Below are positions 1 to 5,750 of a stretch of 13,570 nt of DNA, in pieces. Both the position numbers and the translations under genes were made by a program. The DNA lies in the NCBI GenBank assembly GCA_903960645.1, contig CAJCBN010000227.1, positions 1-13,570 of the forward strand. Direction: 5' to 3'. Every line of letters starts with the position of its first letter. The first letter of the stretch is position 1. Source of the DNA: an uncultured Actinomycetes bacterium (GTDB taxonomy: Bacteria; Actinomycetota; Thermoleophilia; Gaiellales; F1-60-MAGs149). Under the pieces are notes generated by a model. It did no database searches. It was not told the origin of the DNA and saw only the letters and a program-made list of their open reading frames with translations.

Positions 1-16
1 ATCGCGAGCCAACTCC

Positions 17-53
17 GATGCGACTAAGGGGTCAGACCCTTTCGTCGCATGCC
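17..53 (+). repeat. REP-like palindrome, copy A (inverted partner of copy B)
   Basis: An imperfect 33-bp palindrome occupies 18-50. Its left arm is ATGCGACTAAGGGGTC, the centre is A34, and the right arm pairs at 14 of 16 positions. Including flanking bases, 17-53 is the exact reverse complement of 86-122, so A and B form an inverted pair about 32 bp apart. The unit lies just beyond the 3' end of the transposase gene, where REP/BIME elements are normally found. An RNA through it could form a long hairpin. Confidence 0.85.
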
Positions 54-85
54 GGGATGCAAAGGACGCTCAAGTTGAGATGACT

Positions 86-122
86 GGCATGCGACGAAAG
101 GGTCTGACCCCTTAGTCGCATC
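86..122 (-). repeat. REP-like palindrome, copy B (inverted partner of copy A)
   Basis: This is the exact reverse complement of 17-53, with palindrome arms at 89-104 and 106-121 around T105. It overlaps the transposase stop codon (121-123 on the minus strand) by two bases, so gene and repeat are physically joined. A transcript running through A and B could fold as two separate hairpins or one long one, which would act as a terminator or RNA stabiliser. Confidence 0.85.
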
Positions 123-879
123 ATGGTACGCATGGCGTGCGTCCTTCATCGCGCCATCGCAAGACCGTCGTCCTGTGCGCCCCATACACCGCCGCCACCT
201 CGCGCACGGAGTACCCCCACACGGACATCGCCTCGTGGATTCCGTCGTCACCGCCATCCTCAAGAATCTCGCGCAGCTCTGGCCGCTCAGCCTCCACCAC
301 GGGACCGATCTGGGCACGTCGCAAGCGGGAGCAAACGTACCGCCGGTAGCGCGTGCAGATCTCCTCGTGCGTGAGGTCCTCCCCGTCCACCACCACCCGG
401 CGCCCAGCGGGCACATCGTGAAACGGATGGCCCGCGACCAGACCGACATTCGCGCGATAGCCACCCCAGCGCCAATCGGCCGGGCTGCGCACGAGGCGCG
501 CCCGCACCGGGTTCAGATCGACGTACCGCATGACCCGCTCCGCGTAGCCCGGTCGATCCAAGATCTTGCTAACAAAGCGTCCTTGCCACACGTGCCCCAT
601 CTGAGCATGGCGCTTGTTCCACGCCACCGCATGCCAGCCGTGGAGTTGCTTCATGCCGTCGGAGAGGTTCGCCTCCGTCAGTCGCAGCACGAGGTGATGA
701 TGGTTCGACATCAGAACCCAATCGAGGACCTGCCAGCCGAATTCCTCGACGACGCCGTTGAGGAGGTAGACGAAGTGGCCGCGATCCTCGTCGGTACCGA
801 GCACGGGCTGGCCGCCGCAGCCCCGGCCGATCACGTGAATCGGGATGCCGATCGGTTCCTGTCGCTCGCATCGCCCCAT
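121..879 (-). CDS. REP-associated tyrosine transposase (RAYT, TnpA_REP/Y1 family)
   Basis: This 252-aa protein belongs to the single-strand-DNA HUH/Y1 transposases that mobilise or maintain REP palindromes. Visible motifs are HVIGRG near the N-terminus (residues 15-20), the metal-binding HUH triad in MSNHHHLVL (H60 and H62), GHVWQGRF (96-103) and the catalytic tyrosine region RYVDLNPVRA (Y119). The C-terminus (about 215-245) looks like a helix-turn-helix, which could help DNA recognition. I chose the ATG at 879 because the family motif HVI-RG normally lies about 15 residues from the start. A TTG at 954 would add 25 residues that resemble nothing in the family. No clear Shine-Dalgarno sequence is visible before 879. 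No frameshift or stop interrupts the gene and its key residues are intact, so it may be active. Two inverted pairs of the same palindrome flank it. The family call is firm; substrate specificity for these palindromes is inferred. Confidence 0.9.
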   Translation of the reverse strand: MGRCERQEPIGIPIHVIGRGCGGQPVLGTDEDRGHFVYLLNGVVEEFGWQVLDWVLMSNHHHLVLRLTEANLSDGMKQLHGWHAVAWNKRHAQMGHVWQGRFVSKILDRPGYAERVMRYVDLNPVRARLVRSPADWRWGGYRANVGLVAGHPFHDVPAGRRVVVDGEDLTHEEICTRYRRYVCSRLRRAQIGPVVEAERPELREILEDGGDDGIHEAMSVWGYSVREVAAVYGAHRTTVLRWRDEGRTPCVP

Positions 880-964
880 GGACAACAGCGAAGCACCAGC
901 GCCGCCATGGGCGCCTCGCGCACTGCGACGCGCTGCGGTCGGATCGGCAGGCAATCCACATCCA

Positions 965-997
965 ATGCGACGAAGGGGTCAGACCCGTTCGTCGCAT
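965..997 (+). repeat. REP-like palindrome, copy C
   Basis: A 33-bp palindrome with left arm ATGCGACGAAGGGGTC (965-980), centre A981 and right arm 982-997, pairing at 15 of 16 positions. It has the same orientation (centre A) as copy A. It lies upstream of the transposase start and forms a head-to-head pair with copy D 35 bp away. Confidence 0.85.
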
Positions 998-1032
998 GGC
1001 CGCGAACTGCGCCCAGATCCTGACAACCCCGA

Positions 1033-1065
1033 ATGCGACGAAGGGGTCTGACCCCTTCGTCGCAT
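1033..1065 (-). repeat. REP-like palindrome, copy D (perfect palindrome)
   Basis: Arms 1033-1048 (ATGCGACGAAGGGGTC) and 1050-1065 are perfect reverse complements around T1049. The centre base T makes it the inverted partner of copy C. It ends 13 bp past the stop codon of the racemase-fold gene, so it may also terminate that minus-strand transcript. There is no clear U-tract, so an intrinsic-terminator role is only possible. Confidence 0.85.
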
Positions 1066-1078
1066 CGGCGTTGGGAAT

Positions 1079-1849
1079 TCAGCCCTCCTGCTGCGCCTTG
1101 GCGGCGTCAAGCATGGCGTGGATCATCTCGTGCTTGGGCACGAGCGGCTTGGGATACGCGGTGCGGCTCTGCGTGAGGCCGCAGTCGAGCAGCGCATCGG
1201 CGATCTTGTACGACAGCGGGCCCGGGTTGATGATCGGGACCGGCAGGTGCTCGGCGAGGTACGCGTGCGACTGATGCATCGTCGTGGAGCCGAGGCAGAT
1301 CACGTCGGCACCATCCTCCTCGACCAGCAGCATGGCGGCGGCCAGCAGCTTCGGGAAGACGACCTCTTCCTTGCCGCCAAGTAGGTTGACGACGTCCGGC
1401 GGGGTGTCGATGTGGCGGATGCCGGCGCACTTCTCCATCAGTCCGAGCTCGCCGATCCCCTTCTTGTAGATCGCCGCCCACGGGCCCCACTGCGTCAGCA
1501 CGCCAAACTTGTTGCCGAGCATCAGTGCCGTCATGTACGAGGTACGGCCGGGGCCGATCACGGGGATGTCGAGCTCGCAGCGGATCGCGTTGACGCCGGA
1601 GTCACTCATCGTGTCGATGCAGATGGCGTCGTACCCGTCGTCCTGAATGCGCAGCGCGCACTCCAGCATGGCCAGGTCGGCGAGGATCCAGTCGTGGTAG
1701 TTCTCGTACCACTGCGGGCCGGCCGAGACCGGAACGTAGGTGAACTCAATGCCCTCGCCCCAGCTGACCGACTGCTGCTGCTGGCGGCGGCCGGCGAGAC
1801 CGGTCTCGTCGAAGGCGAACGGCACGAGGACCGCGATGCGCTTGCTCAT
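1079..1849 (-). CDS. Asp/Glu/hydantoin racemase-superfamily protein lacking the usual cysteine pair
   Basis: This 256-aa cytosolic protein has the two-lobe layout of the aspartate/glutamate/hydantoin racemase superfamily, whose members use two cysteines to move protons at C-alpha. The two lobe motifs are DAICIDTMSDSG (74-85) and ADVICLGSTTM (181-191). In hydantoin racemases these positions read ACFGDPG and LGC. Here they are T80 and S188, although C77 and C185 lie three residues earlier in each strand. The chemistry may therefore differ from racemisation, for example isomerase, decarboxylase or lyase activity as in other superfamily members. The ATG at 1849 is preceded by GGGGAGAGAAG, a good ribosome-binding site, so the longer in-frame reading is rejected. 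It starts 29 nt after the leuC-like stop on the same strand, so the two are probably co-transcribed. The fold is confident; the substrate is unknown. Confidence 0.8.
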   Translation of the reverse strand: MSKRIAVLVPFAFDETGLAGRRQQQQSVSWGEGIEFTYVPVSAGPQWYENYHDWILADLAMLECALRIQDDGYDAICIDTMSDSGVNAIRCELDIPVIGPGRTSYMTALMLGNKFGVLTQWGPWAAIYKKGIGELGLMEKCAGIRHIDTPPDVVNLLGGKEEVVFPKLLAAAMLLVEEDGADVICLGSTTMHQSHAYLAEHLPVPIINPGPLSYKIADALLDCGLTQSRTAYPKPLVPKHEMIHAMLDAAKAQQEG

Positions 1850-1878
1850 GGTTTCTTCTCTCCCCTGTTGCGGCCGGA

Positions 1879-3246
1879 CTATCCGGCCAGTTCCCGTACG
1901 TCTGTCAGACACCCGGTGACGGCAGCCGCGGCGGCCATCGACGGGCTCATCAGGTGCGTGCGACCGAGGCGCCCCTGGCGCCCCTCGAAATTGCGATTCG
2001 ACGTGGACGCGCAGCGCTCGCCCGGATCGAGGATGTCCTCGTTCATGCCGACGCACATCGAGCAGCCCGCGTCGCGCCACTCCGCTCCCGCGGCGATGAA
2101 GACGTCGGCGAGCCCGCGTTCCTCGGCGAGTGTCTTGACGGCCATCGAGCCAGGCACGACCAGCGTGCGGACGCCGACCTTGCGGCCGCGCAGCACCTCG
2201 GCGGCGGCCTCGAGGTCTTCGAGGCGACCGTTGGTGCACGAGCCGATGAAGACGCGATCGACGGGCATGCCCGTTAGCGACTGGCCGGCCTGCAGACCCA
2301 TGTACGCGAGTGCGCGCTCGTCGCCGTCGCTCTGCGGCGCCGGCACAACGTCGCTGATCGGGATCGACTGCCCGGGGTTCGTGCCCCAGGTGATGGCGGG
2401 ACTGATCGCGTCAACGTCGACGCGGATCTCCTGATCGAACGTGGCACCCTCGTCGGTGACGTAGGAGCGCCACTGCTCAACGGCGGCGGCGAAGTCCTGG
2501 GGCACGCACTCGCGACCCTCGAGGTAGCCGAACGTGGTGTCGTCAGCGGCCACGAGACCCGCGCGCGCGCCGGCCTCGACGGTCATGTTGCAGACCGTCA
2601 TGCGGCCCTCCATCGAGAGCTCGCGGATCGCACTGCCGGCGTACTCGATGAAGTGCCCCGTCCCGCCCGCGGTGCCGATCTGGCGGATCATCGTCAGCAC
2701 GAGATCCTTGGCGGTGACACCGAACCCGCGCGTGCCGTCGAACGTGACACGCATCGTCGGCTGCGCCTTCTGCACGAGGCACTGCGTGGCGAGCACGTGG
2801 CCAACCTCGCTCGTGCCGATGCCGAACGCCAGCGCGCCGAACGCGCCGTGCGTGGAGGTGTGCGAGTCGCCGCACACGATCGTCATGCCCGGCTGTGTGA
2901 GTCCGAGGTCGGGGCCAATCACGTGGACGATGCCCTGGCCGAGCGACCGGTAGGGGCGCATCGGAATGCCGAACTCCATGACGTTGCGCTCAAGGATCTC
3001 GACCTGCGCGCGCGCCATGTCGTCCACAATCGGCAGGCCACGGTTGGCAGTCGGCACGGAGTGATCGGCCGTCGAAATCGTACGGTCGGGGCGGCGGACG
3101 CCATGGCCGCCGAGACGCAACTCGTCGAACGCCTGCGGGCTCGACACCTCCTGCACGAGGTGCAGGTCGCAGAAGATCAGATCGCTATCGACGAGATGCT
3201 CGTCCCAGATCTTCGCGATCGCGGTGCGTGGCGCCATGCCGAGCAT
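1879..3246 (-). CDS. leuC: LeuC-type 3-isopropylmalate dehydratase / homoaconitase large subunit
   Basis: This 455-aa aconitase-superfamily protein matches bacterial LeuC over its whole length (LeuC is usually about 465-475 aa). It carries DLHLVQEVSSPQAFD (27-41), the substrate-loop motif CGDSHTSTHGAFGALAFG (125-142), and FIGSCTNGR with [4Fe-4S] ligand C337. Ligands C395 and C398 lie in GCSMC, and the C-terminal block ERCASTSNRNFEGRQGR is intact. LeuC with LeuD interconverts 2- and 3-isopropylmalate; relatives hydrate citraconate, homoaconitate or dimethylmaleate. No LeuD-like gene is adjacent; a racemase-fold gene takes the usual downstream place. It may therefore be a catabolic paralogue or borrow a LeuD encoded elsewhere. 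Starts: ATG 3246 is used here. A TTG at 3255 has the better-spaced AAGGAG (8 nt), and ATG 3237 is also possible. Family is certain; substrate is not. Confidence 0.88.
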   Translation of the reverse strand: MLGMAPRTAIAKIWDEHLVDSDLIFCDLHLVQEVSSPQAFDELRLGGHGVRRPDRTISTADHSVPTANRGLPIVDDMARAQVEILERNVMEFGIPMRPYRSLGQGIVHVIGPDLGLTQPGMTIVCGDSHTSTHGAFGALAFGIGTSEVGHVLATQCLVQKAQPTMRVTFDGTRGFGVTAKDLVLTMIRQIGTAGGTGHFIEYAGSAIRELSMEGRMTVCNMTVEAGARAGLVAADDTTFGYLEGRECVPQDFAAAVEQWRSYVTDEGATFDQEIRVDVDAISPAITWGTNPGQSIPISDVVPAPQSDGDERALAYMGLQAGQSLTGMPVDRVFIGSCTNGRLEDLEAAAEVLRGRKVGVRTLVVPGSMAVKTLAEERGLADVFIAAGAEWRDAGCSMCVGMNEDILDPGERCASTSNRNFEGRQGRLGRTHLMSPSMAAAAAVTGCLTDVRELAG

Positions 3247-3327
3247 CGTACGCAATACCTCTGCTCCTTGCCAGATTTGATCTCTGCCGCCACGATTGCG
3301 GCAGGAGAACGCTGGAGGAGGCACGAC
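3247..3327. promoter_or_regulatory. Divergent promoter region between leuC-like and SDR genes, with candidate operator 3284-3304
   Basis: The 81-bp gap separates divergent start codons, so it must hold both promoters. A perfect 7-bp inverted repeat, CTGCCGC (3284-3290) and GCGGCAG (3298-3304), with a 7-bp spacer has the size of a dimeric regulator site. For the SDR, TTGCCA (3268-3273) and CACGAT (3291-3296) are 17 bp apart and could be -35 and -10, which would put the repeat over the -10 and start point. A weak -10 for leuC (TCAAAT, minus strand 3280-3275) lies beside it. The repeat is certain; promoter and operator roles are inferred. Confidence 0.45.
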
Positions 3328-4098
3328 ATGGCTGGACGTCTGCAGGACAAGGTGGCGCTGATCACGGGCGGAGGCTCGGGCATCGGCGAGGCCACGGCCC
3401 ACCGCTTTGCGGAGGAGGGCGCCAAGGTCGTGGTCGCCGACCTCAAGGTCGAAACCGCGCAGCGGGTCGCCGACGCGATCGGTGGTGAAGCATTCGGCGT
3501 CGAGATTGACGTGACGAACAGCGCCTCGATCAACCGCGTCGTCGAGGAGACGGTCGGCCGCTTCGGCGGGCTCGACACGCTCGTCTGCAACGCAGGCGTG
3601 ACGATCGTCGGCGGCGTCATGGACCTCACCGAGGAGCAGTGGGACAAGGAACTCGACACGAACCTGAAGAGCGTCTTCCTCTGCGCCCGCGAGGCGTGGA
3701 ACCACCTCGCCGCGCGCGGCGGGGGCTCGATCCTTTCGACCGCATCGATGGCGGGCCAGTGGGCGATTCCGGCCGACGCCGCGTACTGCGCGTCGAAGGC
3801 GGGGCTGATCATGCTGACGAAGTGCATGGCTCTCGACGGCGCCAAGCAGAACATTCGCGCCAACTGCATCTGCCCGGGCTTCACGAACACGCCGATGATC
3901 GACGGCTACTTCAACGACCAGCCCGACCCGGCCGCGGCCCGGAAGTTCGCCGAGAACCTCCATCCCCTCGGCCGCCTCGGCGAGCCGGTGGACCACGCCA
4001 ACGCGTTCGTCTACCTCGCCTCCGACGAGGCCAACTGGGTGACGGGTACCGAGCTGAACGTCGACGGCGGCATCACCTGCGGGATCTGGGGCGGCTGA
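3328..4098 (+). CDS. SDR-family NAD-dependent oxidoreductase (classical short-chain dehydrogenase)
   Basis: This 256-aa Rossmann-fold enzyme is of the classical SDR length. The cofactor loop TGGGSGIG is at 13-20, and an acidic residue (D38) ends the second strand, which favours NAD(H) over NADP(H). The structural CNAG lies at 87-90, and N112, S140, Y153 and K157 (in AYCASKAG) complete the catalytic tetrad. The C-terminal LNVDGG motif is present. It would oxidise or reduce an alcohol/ketone; the substrate cannot be told from sequence. The ATG at 3328 follows an ideal GGAGGAG at 3314-3320 with a 7-nt spacer. It is transcribed divergently from the leuC-like/racemase pair across a short region with an inverted repeat, which suggests shared control. 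Palindromic repeats follow the stop. Confidence 0.93.
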   Translation: MAGRLQDKVALITGGGSGIGEATAHRFAEEGAKVVVADLKVETAQRVADAIGGEAFGVEIDVTNSASINRVVEETVGRFGGLDTLVCNAGVTIVGGVMDLTEEQWDKELDTNLKSVFLCAREAWNHLAARGGGSILSTASMAGQWAIPADAAYCASKAGLIMLTKCMALDGAKQNIRANCICPGFTNTPMIDGYFNDQPDPAAARKFAENLHPLGRLGEPVDHANAFVYLASDEANWVTGTELNVDGGITCGIWGG

Positions 4099-4110
4099 GG
4101 TCGCCGTTGC

Positions 4111-4135
4111 GGCACAAACGGGGCCAGCCCCCTCA
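4111..4135 (-). repeat. Palindromic intergenic repeat, related to the element at 13539-13560
   Basis: Read on the minus strand, this stretch contains GAGGGGGCTGGCCCCG followed by TTTGTGC. That is nearly the same as GAGGGGTCTGGCCCC followed by TTTGTGT at 13539-13560 on the plus strand. The core GGGGC-CA-GCCCC is self-complementary. It begins 12 bp after the SDR stop codon, so it could form a 3' hairpin in the mRNA. Repeat status is inferred from only two copies in the window. Confidence 0.5.
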
Positions 4136-4149
4136 GGTTCACCGCACGT

Positions 4150-4181
4150 TGAAACGAGCGGGGCTAGCCCCGCTCGTTTCA
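4150..4181. repeat. Perfect 32-bp palindrome (second REP-like family; possible terminator)
   Basis: The half-site TGAAACGAGCGGGGCT (4150-4165) is followed immediately by its exact reverse complement (4166-4181), with no spacer. The core GGGGCTAGCCCC resembles the GGGGTCWGACCCC core of the transposase-linked palindromes but the arms differ, so it seems a separate family. It lies between the SDR and the secreted NTF2-like gene and ends 7 bp before the proposed -35 of the latter. It could end SDR transcription. Confidence 0.75.
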
Positions 4182-4188
4182 CAACCCA

Positions 4189-4217
4189 TCGACTATGCCC
4201 ACGCGATGACCTACCGT
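4189..4217 (+). promoter_or_regulatory. Candidate leaderless promoter of the secreted NTF2-like gene
   Basis: TCGACT (4189-4194; 4 of 6 matches to TTGACA) is followed after 17 bp by TACCGT (4212-4217; TANNNT). Six bases then lead to the ATG at 4224. Transcription would begin at or very near the start codon, matching the absence of any Shine-Dalgarno sequence. The spacing supports ATG 4224 over the upstream ATG 4206. Confidence 0.45.
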
Positions 4218-4223
4218 CCTCCT

Positions 4224-4706
4224 ATGCGCCGCACCACGCCCCTCCTCCTCGCCCTCGCCCTCGCCGTGCCTCTCGCCGCGGCCGTTCCCGCTCAGGCCGC
4301 TCAGGCCACAGAGCGCGCGACCGCCGAGCAGCAGGCCGCCAACCTCAAACTCGGGACGCAGCTCGTCGACCGCTTCTGGAGCCTCATCGTCGCCGGCGAC
4401 GTTGACGACCTGCGCCCCTTCCTGTCGCCGGCCTTCCAGGTGCAACGCGCCAACGGCTCGGGCCAGAACCGCAACCAGTACCTCGCCGCCTTCGCGGATT
4501 CGACCACCGTCGTCTCCGACTTCGCTCTATCCAAGCTCAGGGTAACCCGCGCCGGCGGCGTCCTCGTCGCGCGCTACGTCTCACAGACCACGCAGATGAT
4601 CAGCGGCACCGAATACGCGACAGCCCCCGCGCCCCGCATCGCCACCTTCGTGCAGACGCCGACGGGCTGGCGGATGACGTCGAACGCGAACTTCAACGCG
4701 CCGTAG
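4224..4706 (+). CDS. Secreted NTF2-like (SnoaL/DUF4440-type) small protein
   Basis: This 160-aa protein begins with a textbook Sec signal peptide: MRR, then a hydrophobic run of Leu/Ala/Val to about residue 22, then PAQAAQA with a likely signal-peptidase site after AQA. The mature part (from about residue 38, LGTQLVDRFWSLIVAGDVDDL) has the pattern of an NTF2-like cone-shaped domain. That pattern is an N-terminal helix, a 'one-per-round' loop (FLSPAFQVQRANG) and a C-terminal sheet ending in GWRMTSNANFN. No catalytic residues can be assigned; such domains may bind small ligands or be enzymes. An upstream in-frame ATG (4206) would add six residues before the signal. I prefer 4224 because of the leaderless promoter spacing and the signal-peptide charge pattern. 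It is monocistronic and faces a convergent OsmC gene. Confidence 0.75.
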   Translation: MRRTTPLLLALALAVPLAAAVPAQAAQATERATAEQQAANLKLGTQLVDRFWSLIVAGDVDDLRPFLSPAFQVQRANGSGQNRNQYLAAFADSTTVVSDFALSKLRVTRAGGVLVARYVSQTTQMISGTEYATAPAPRIATFVQTPTGWRMTSNANFNAP

Positions 4707-4712
4707 CGCGAC

Positions 4713-4730
4713 GCGAGCCCGCGGGCTCGC
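4713..4730 (+). terminator. Hairpin after the NTF2-like gene
   Basis: A perfect 18-bp palindrome, GCGAGCCC-GC-GGGCTCGC, begins 6 bp past the stop codon. It would form a 7-bp GC-rich stem with a CGCG loop. No T-tract follows, as is common in high-GC actinobacteria, so the terminator role is probable but not proven. Confidence 0.55.
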
Positions 4731-4748
4731 AGACTGCGAACCGACGCC

Positions 4749-4777
4749 GGCGCGGAACGGGCTCTGACCCGAGCGCC
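4749..4777. terminator. Second hairpin in the convergent intergenic region
   Basis: Outer arms GGCGC (4749-4753) and GCGCC (4773-4777) enclose inner arms CGGG (4758-4761) and CCCG (4768-4771) around a CTCTGA loop. It lies 10 bp beyond the 3' end of the OsmC gene (minus strand), between two converging genes, so it may stop transcripts from either side. The central GGGCTCTGACCC resembles the cores of the REP-like palindromes. Confidence 0.4.
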
Positions 4778-4787
4778 AACCGCGAGG

Positions 4788-5294
4788 TCACGCGGTCAGG
4801 GTGAAGAGCGCCTCGCCGTCGCGCGTCCAGGTCTGCGTCATCGGCACCTTGGCCTGATGGAACAGCCCGAGCTGGGGACAGCGCCGATCCGACTCGCGGG
4901 CCAGCGCCTCGACGCGCTCGACAGACTCGGGCGTCTGGACGCGCAGCTCGAGGCCGATGTGGAGGAACTCCGGCTGGCGGTCAGGGTCGCCGTCGAGCAG
5001 GCCGCGCAGGTCGAGATCGGACTGCGCGCGGATCTCGAGCCCGTCGAGCTGGAAGCCCTGATCCTGCGCGGTGATCGCGATCGCGACGTTCGCGCACGAG
5101 ATCAGTGCCGCCAACTGGTACTGCACCGGCGTCCAGCCCGTGTCGCCACCGACCAGCGCTCCCGCGACGAAGTCGAGCGGCTCGTCGGCCACGATCGGCT
5201 CGTGGTCCTTGACGGTCATGCTGCTGGCCAGCCCGCCGAGCGACGTCAGGCGGACCTTGGTGATGGCGATGTGGTCGGGCGTCTCTGCGGTCAT
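4788..5294 (-). CDS. OsmC-family protein
   Basis: This 168-aa cytosolic protein shows the OsmC fold pattern, a curved sheet over two long helices, and both hallmark cysteines. C67 lies in LAALISCANVAI, at the helix start, and C139 in DRRCPQLGLF. In OsmC/Ohr these form the peroxidatic/resolving thiol pair that reduces organic hydroperoxides. Some family members have other roles, so peroxidase activity is likely but not certain. The ATG at 5294 has no Shine-Dalgarno. A TATCGT hexamer ends exactly 6 nt upstream, as in a leaderless transcript. A strong hairpin separates it from the PcaC-like gene, so it is probably transcribed on its own. It would suit protection against reactive by-products of the flavin-dependent acyl-CoA dehydrogenase nearby, though that link is only contextual. 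Confidence 0.85.
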   Translation of the reverse strand: MTAETPDHIAITKVRLTSLGGLASSMTVKDHEPIVADEPLDFVAGALVGGDTGWTPVQYQLAALISCANVAIAITAQDQGFQLDGLEIRAQSDLDLRGLLDGDPDRQPEFLHIGLELRVQTPESVERVEALARESDRRCPQLGLFHQAKVPMTQTWTRDGEALFTLTA

Positions 5295-5300
5295 GCCGCG

Positions 5301-5306
5301 ACGATA
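5301..5306 (-). promoter_or_regulatory. Candidate -10 element for leaderless OsmC transcript
   Basis: On the minus strand TATCGT (TANNNT) is followed by exactly six bases and then the OsmC start codon. No convincing -35 is visible, since that position falls inside the preceding hairpin. The absence of a ribosome-binding site agrees with leaderless translation. Confidence 0.4.
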
Positions 5307-5310
5307 GCCG

Positions 5311-5352
5311 GGGCGGAACGGGGGCCGCGGACGCTGCCCCCGTTCTCCCGCC
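5311..5352 (-). terminator. Hairpin after the PcaC-like gene
   Basis: AACGGGGGC (5317-5325) pairs perfectly with GCCCCCGTT (5336-5344) around a 10-nt loop. The stem extends outward with a small bulge through GGCGG/CCGCC. On the minus strand it begins 3 nt past the PcaC-like stop codon and lies upstream of the OsmC promoter, so it probably separates the two transcription units. No U-tract follows. Confidence 0.55.
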
Positions 5353-5354
5353 GA

Positions 5355-5750
5355 CTATTTGACCTCGATGCCCTCGGCCTCGCACTCCGCAAAGACCTCG
5401 CGGGCGATGCGGAAGCCCTCGACGCCGGCGGGGATGCCGGCGTAGATCGCGAGCTGGATGAGAGCGTCCTGGATCTCGGCCTTCGTGACGCCGTTCGTGA
5501 TCGCGCCGCGGAGGTGCAGGCGGAACTCGTGCATGCGATTGAGCGAGCCGATCATCACGAGATTCATCAGCGAGCGGTCGCGCTTGCTCAGAGCCGAGCG
5601 ACCCCAGCCGGCACCCCAGCAGTACTCGGTCACCATGCGCTGGAAGTCCATCGAGAACTCGTCGGCATTCGCCAGCGAACGCTCCACGTACTCCTCGCCG
5701 AGGACCTCCTTGCGGATCCGCAGGCCAGTCTCGAATAGCTCGTCGCTCAT
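5355..5750 (-). CDS. Carboxymuconolactone decarboxylase (PcaC) family protein
   Basis: This 131-aa protein matches PcaC in length (about 125-135 aa) and pattern. The matching segments are GLRIRKEVLGEEYVERSL (9-26), VTEYCWGAGWGRSALSKRDRSL (40-61, key W45 and R58), NRMHEFRLHLRGAITNG with H74 and H79, and IYAGIPAGVEGFRIAREV. It has no CxxC, so it is of the decarboxylase type rather than the AhpD peroxidase type. PcaC removes CO2 from 4-carboxymuconolactone in the protocatechuate branch. No other protocatechuate genes are here, so a related lactone or another substrate is likely. The ATG at 5750 follows GGGAGGAG with 7-nt spacing; the longer reading to 5813 is not needed. It is divergent from the nine-gene operon, and 142 bp separate their starts. 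Confidence 0.87.
   Translation of the reverse strand: MSDELFETGLRIRKEVLGEEYVERSLANADEFSMDFQRMVTEYCWGAGWGRSALSKRDRSLMNLVMIGSLNRMHEFRLHLRGAITNGVTKAEIQDALIQLAIYAGIPAGVEGFRIAREVFAECEAEGIEVK

Noticed and set aside
175..1023. Long plus-strand open frame of 282 codons opposite the transposase
   Set aside because: It is the antisense of the RAYT gene, whose HUH and Tyr motifs are clear. The end of this frame runs through palindrome C and encodes only repeat-derived sequence.
17..1065. CRISPR array
   Set aside because: There are only four repeat copies, arranged in inverted pairs around a transposase. Each is itself palindromic, and no regular unique spacers or cas genes are present.
1850..2239. N-terminal extension of the racemase-fold protein to 2239
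   Set aside because: It is out-of-frame sequence of the leuC-like gene. The ATG at 1849 has a good GGGGAG ribosome-binding site and begins the homologous domain.
1879..3246. Leucine biosynthesis operon
   Set aside because: No leuA, leuB or leuD is in the window and the neighbours are catabolic-looking, so the gene symbol reflects family resemblance only.
3247..4182. N-terminal extension of the leuC-like reading frame up to 4182
   Set aside because: It would overlap the whole SDR gene on the opposite strand and begin inside a palindrome. LeuC homology starts at about 3237, and ribosome-binding sites support a start at 3237-3255.
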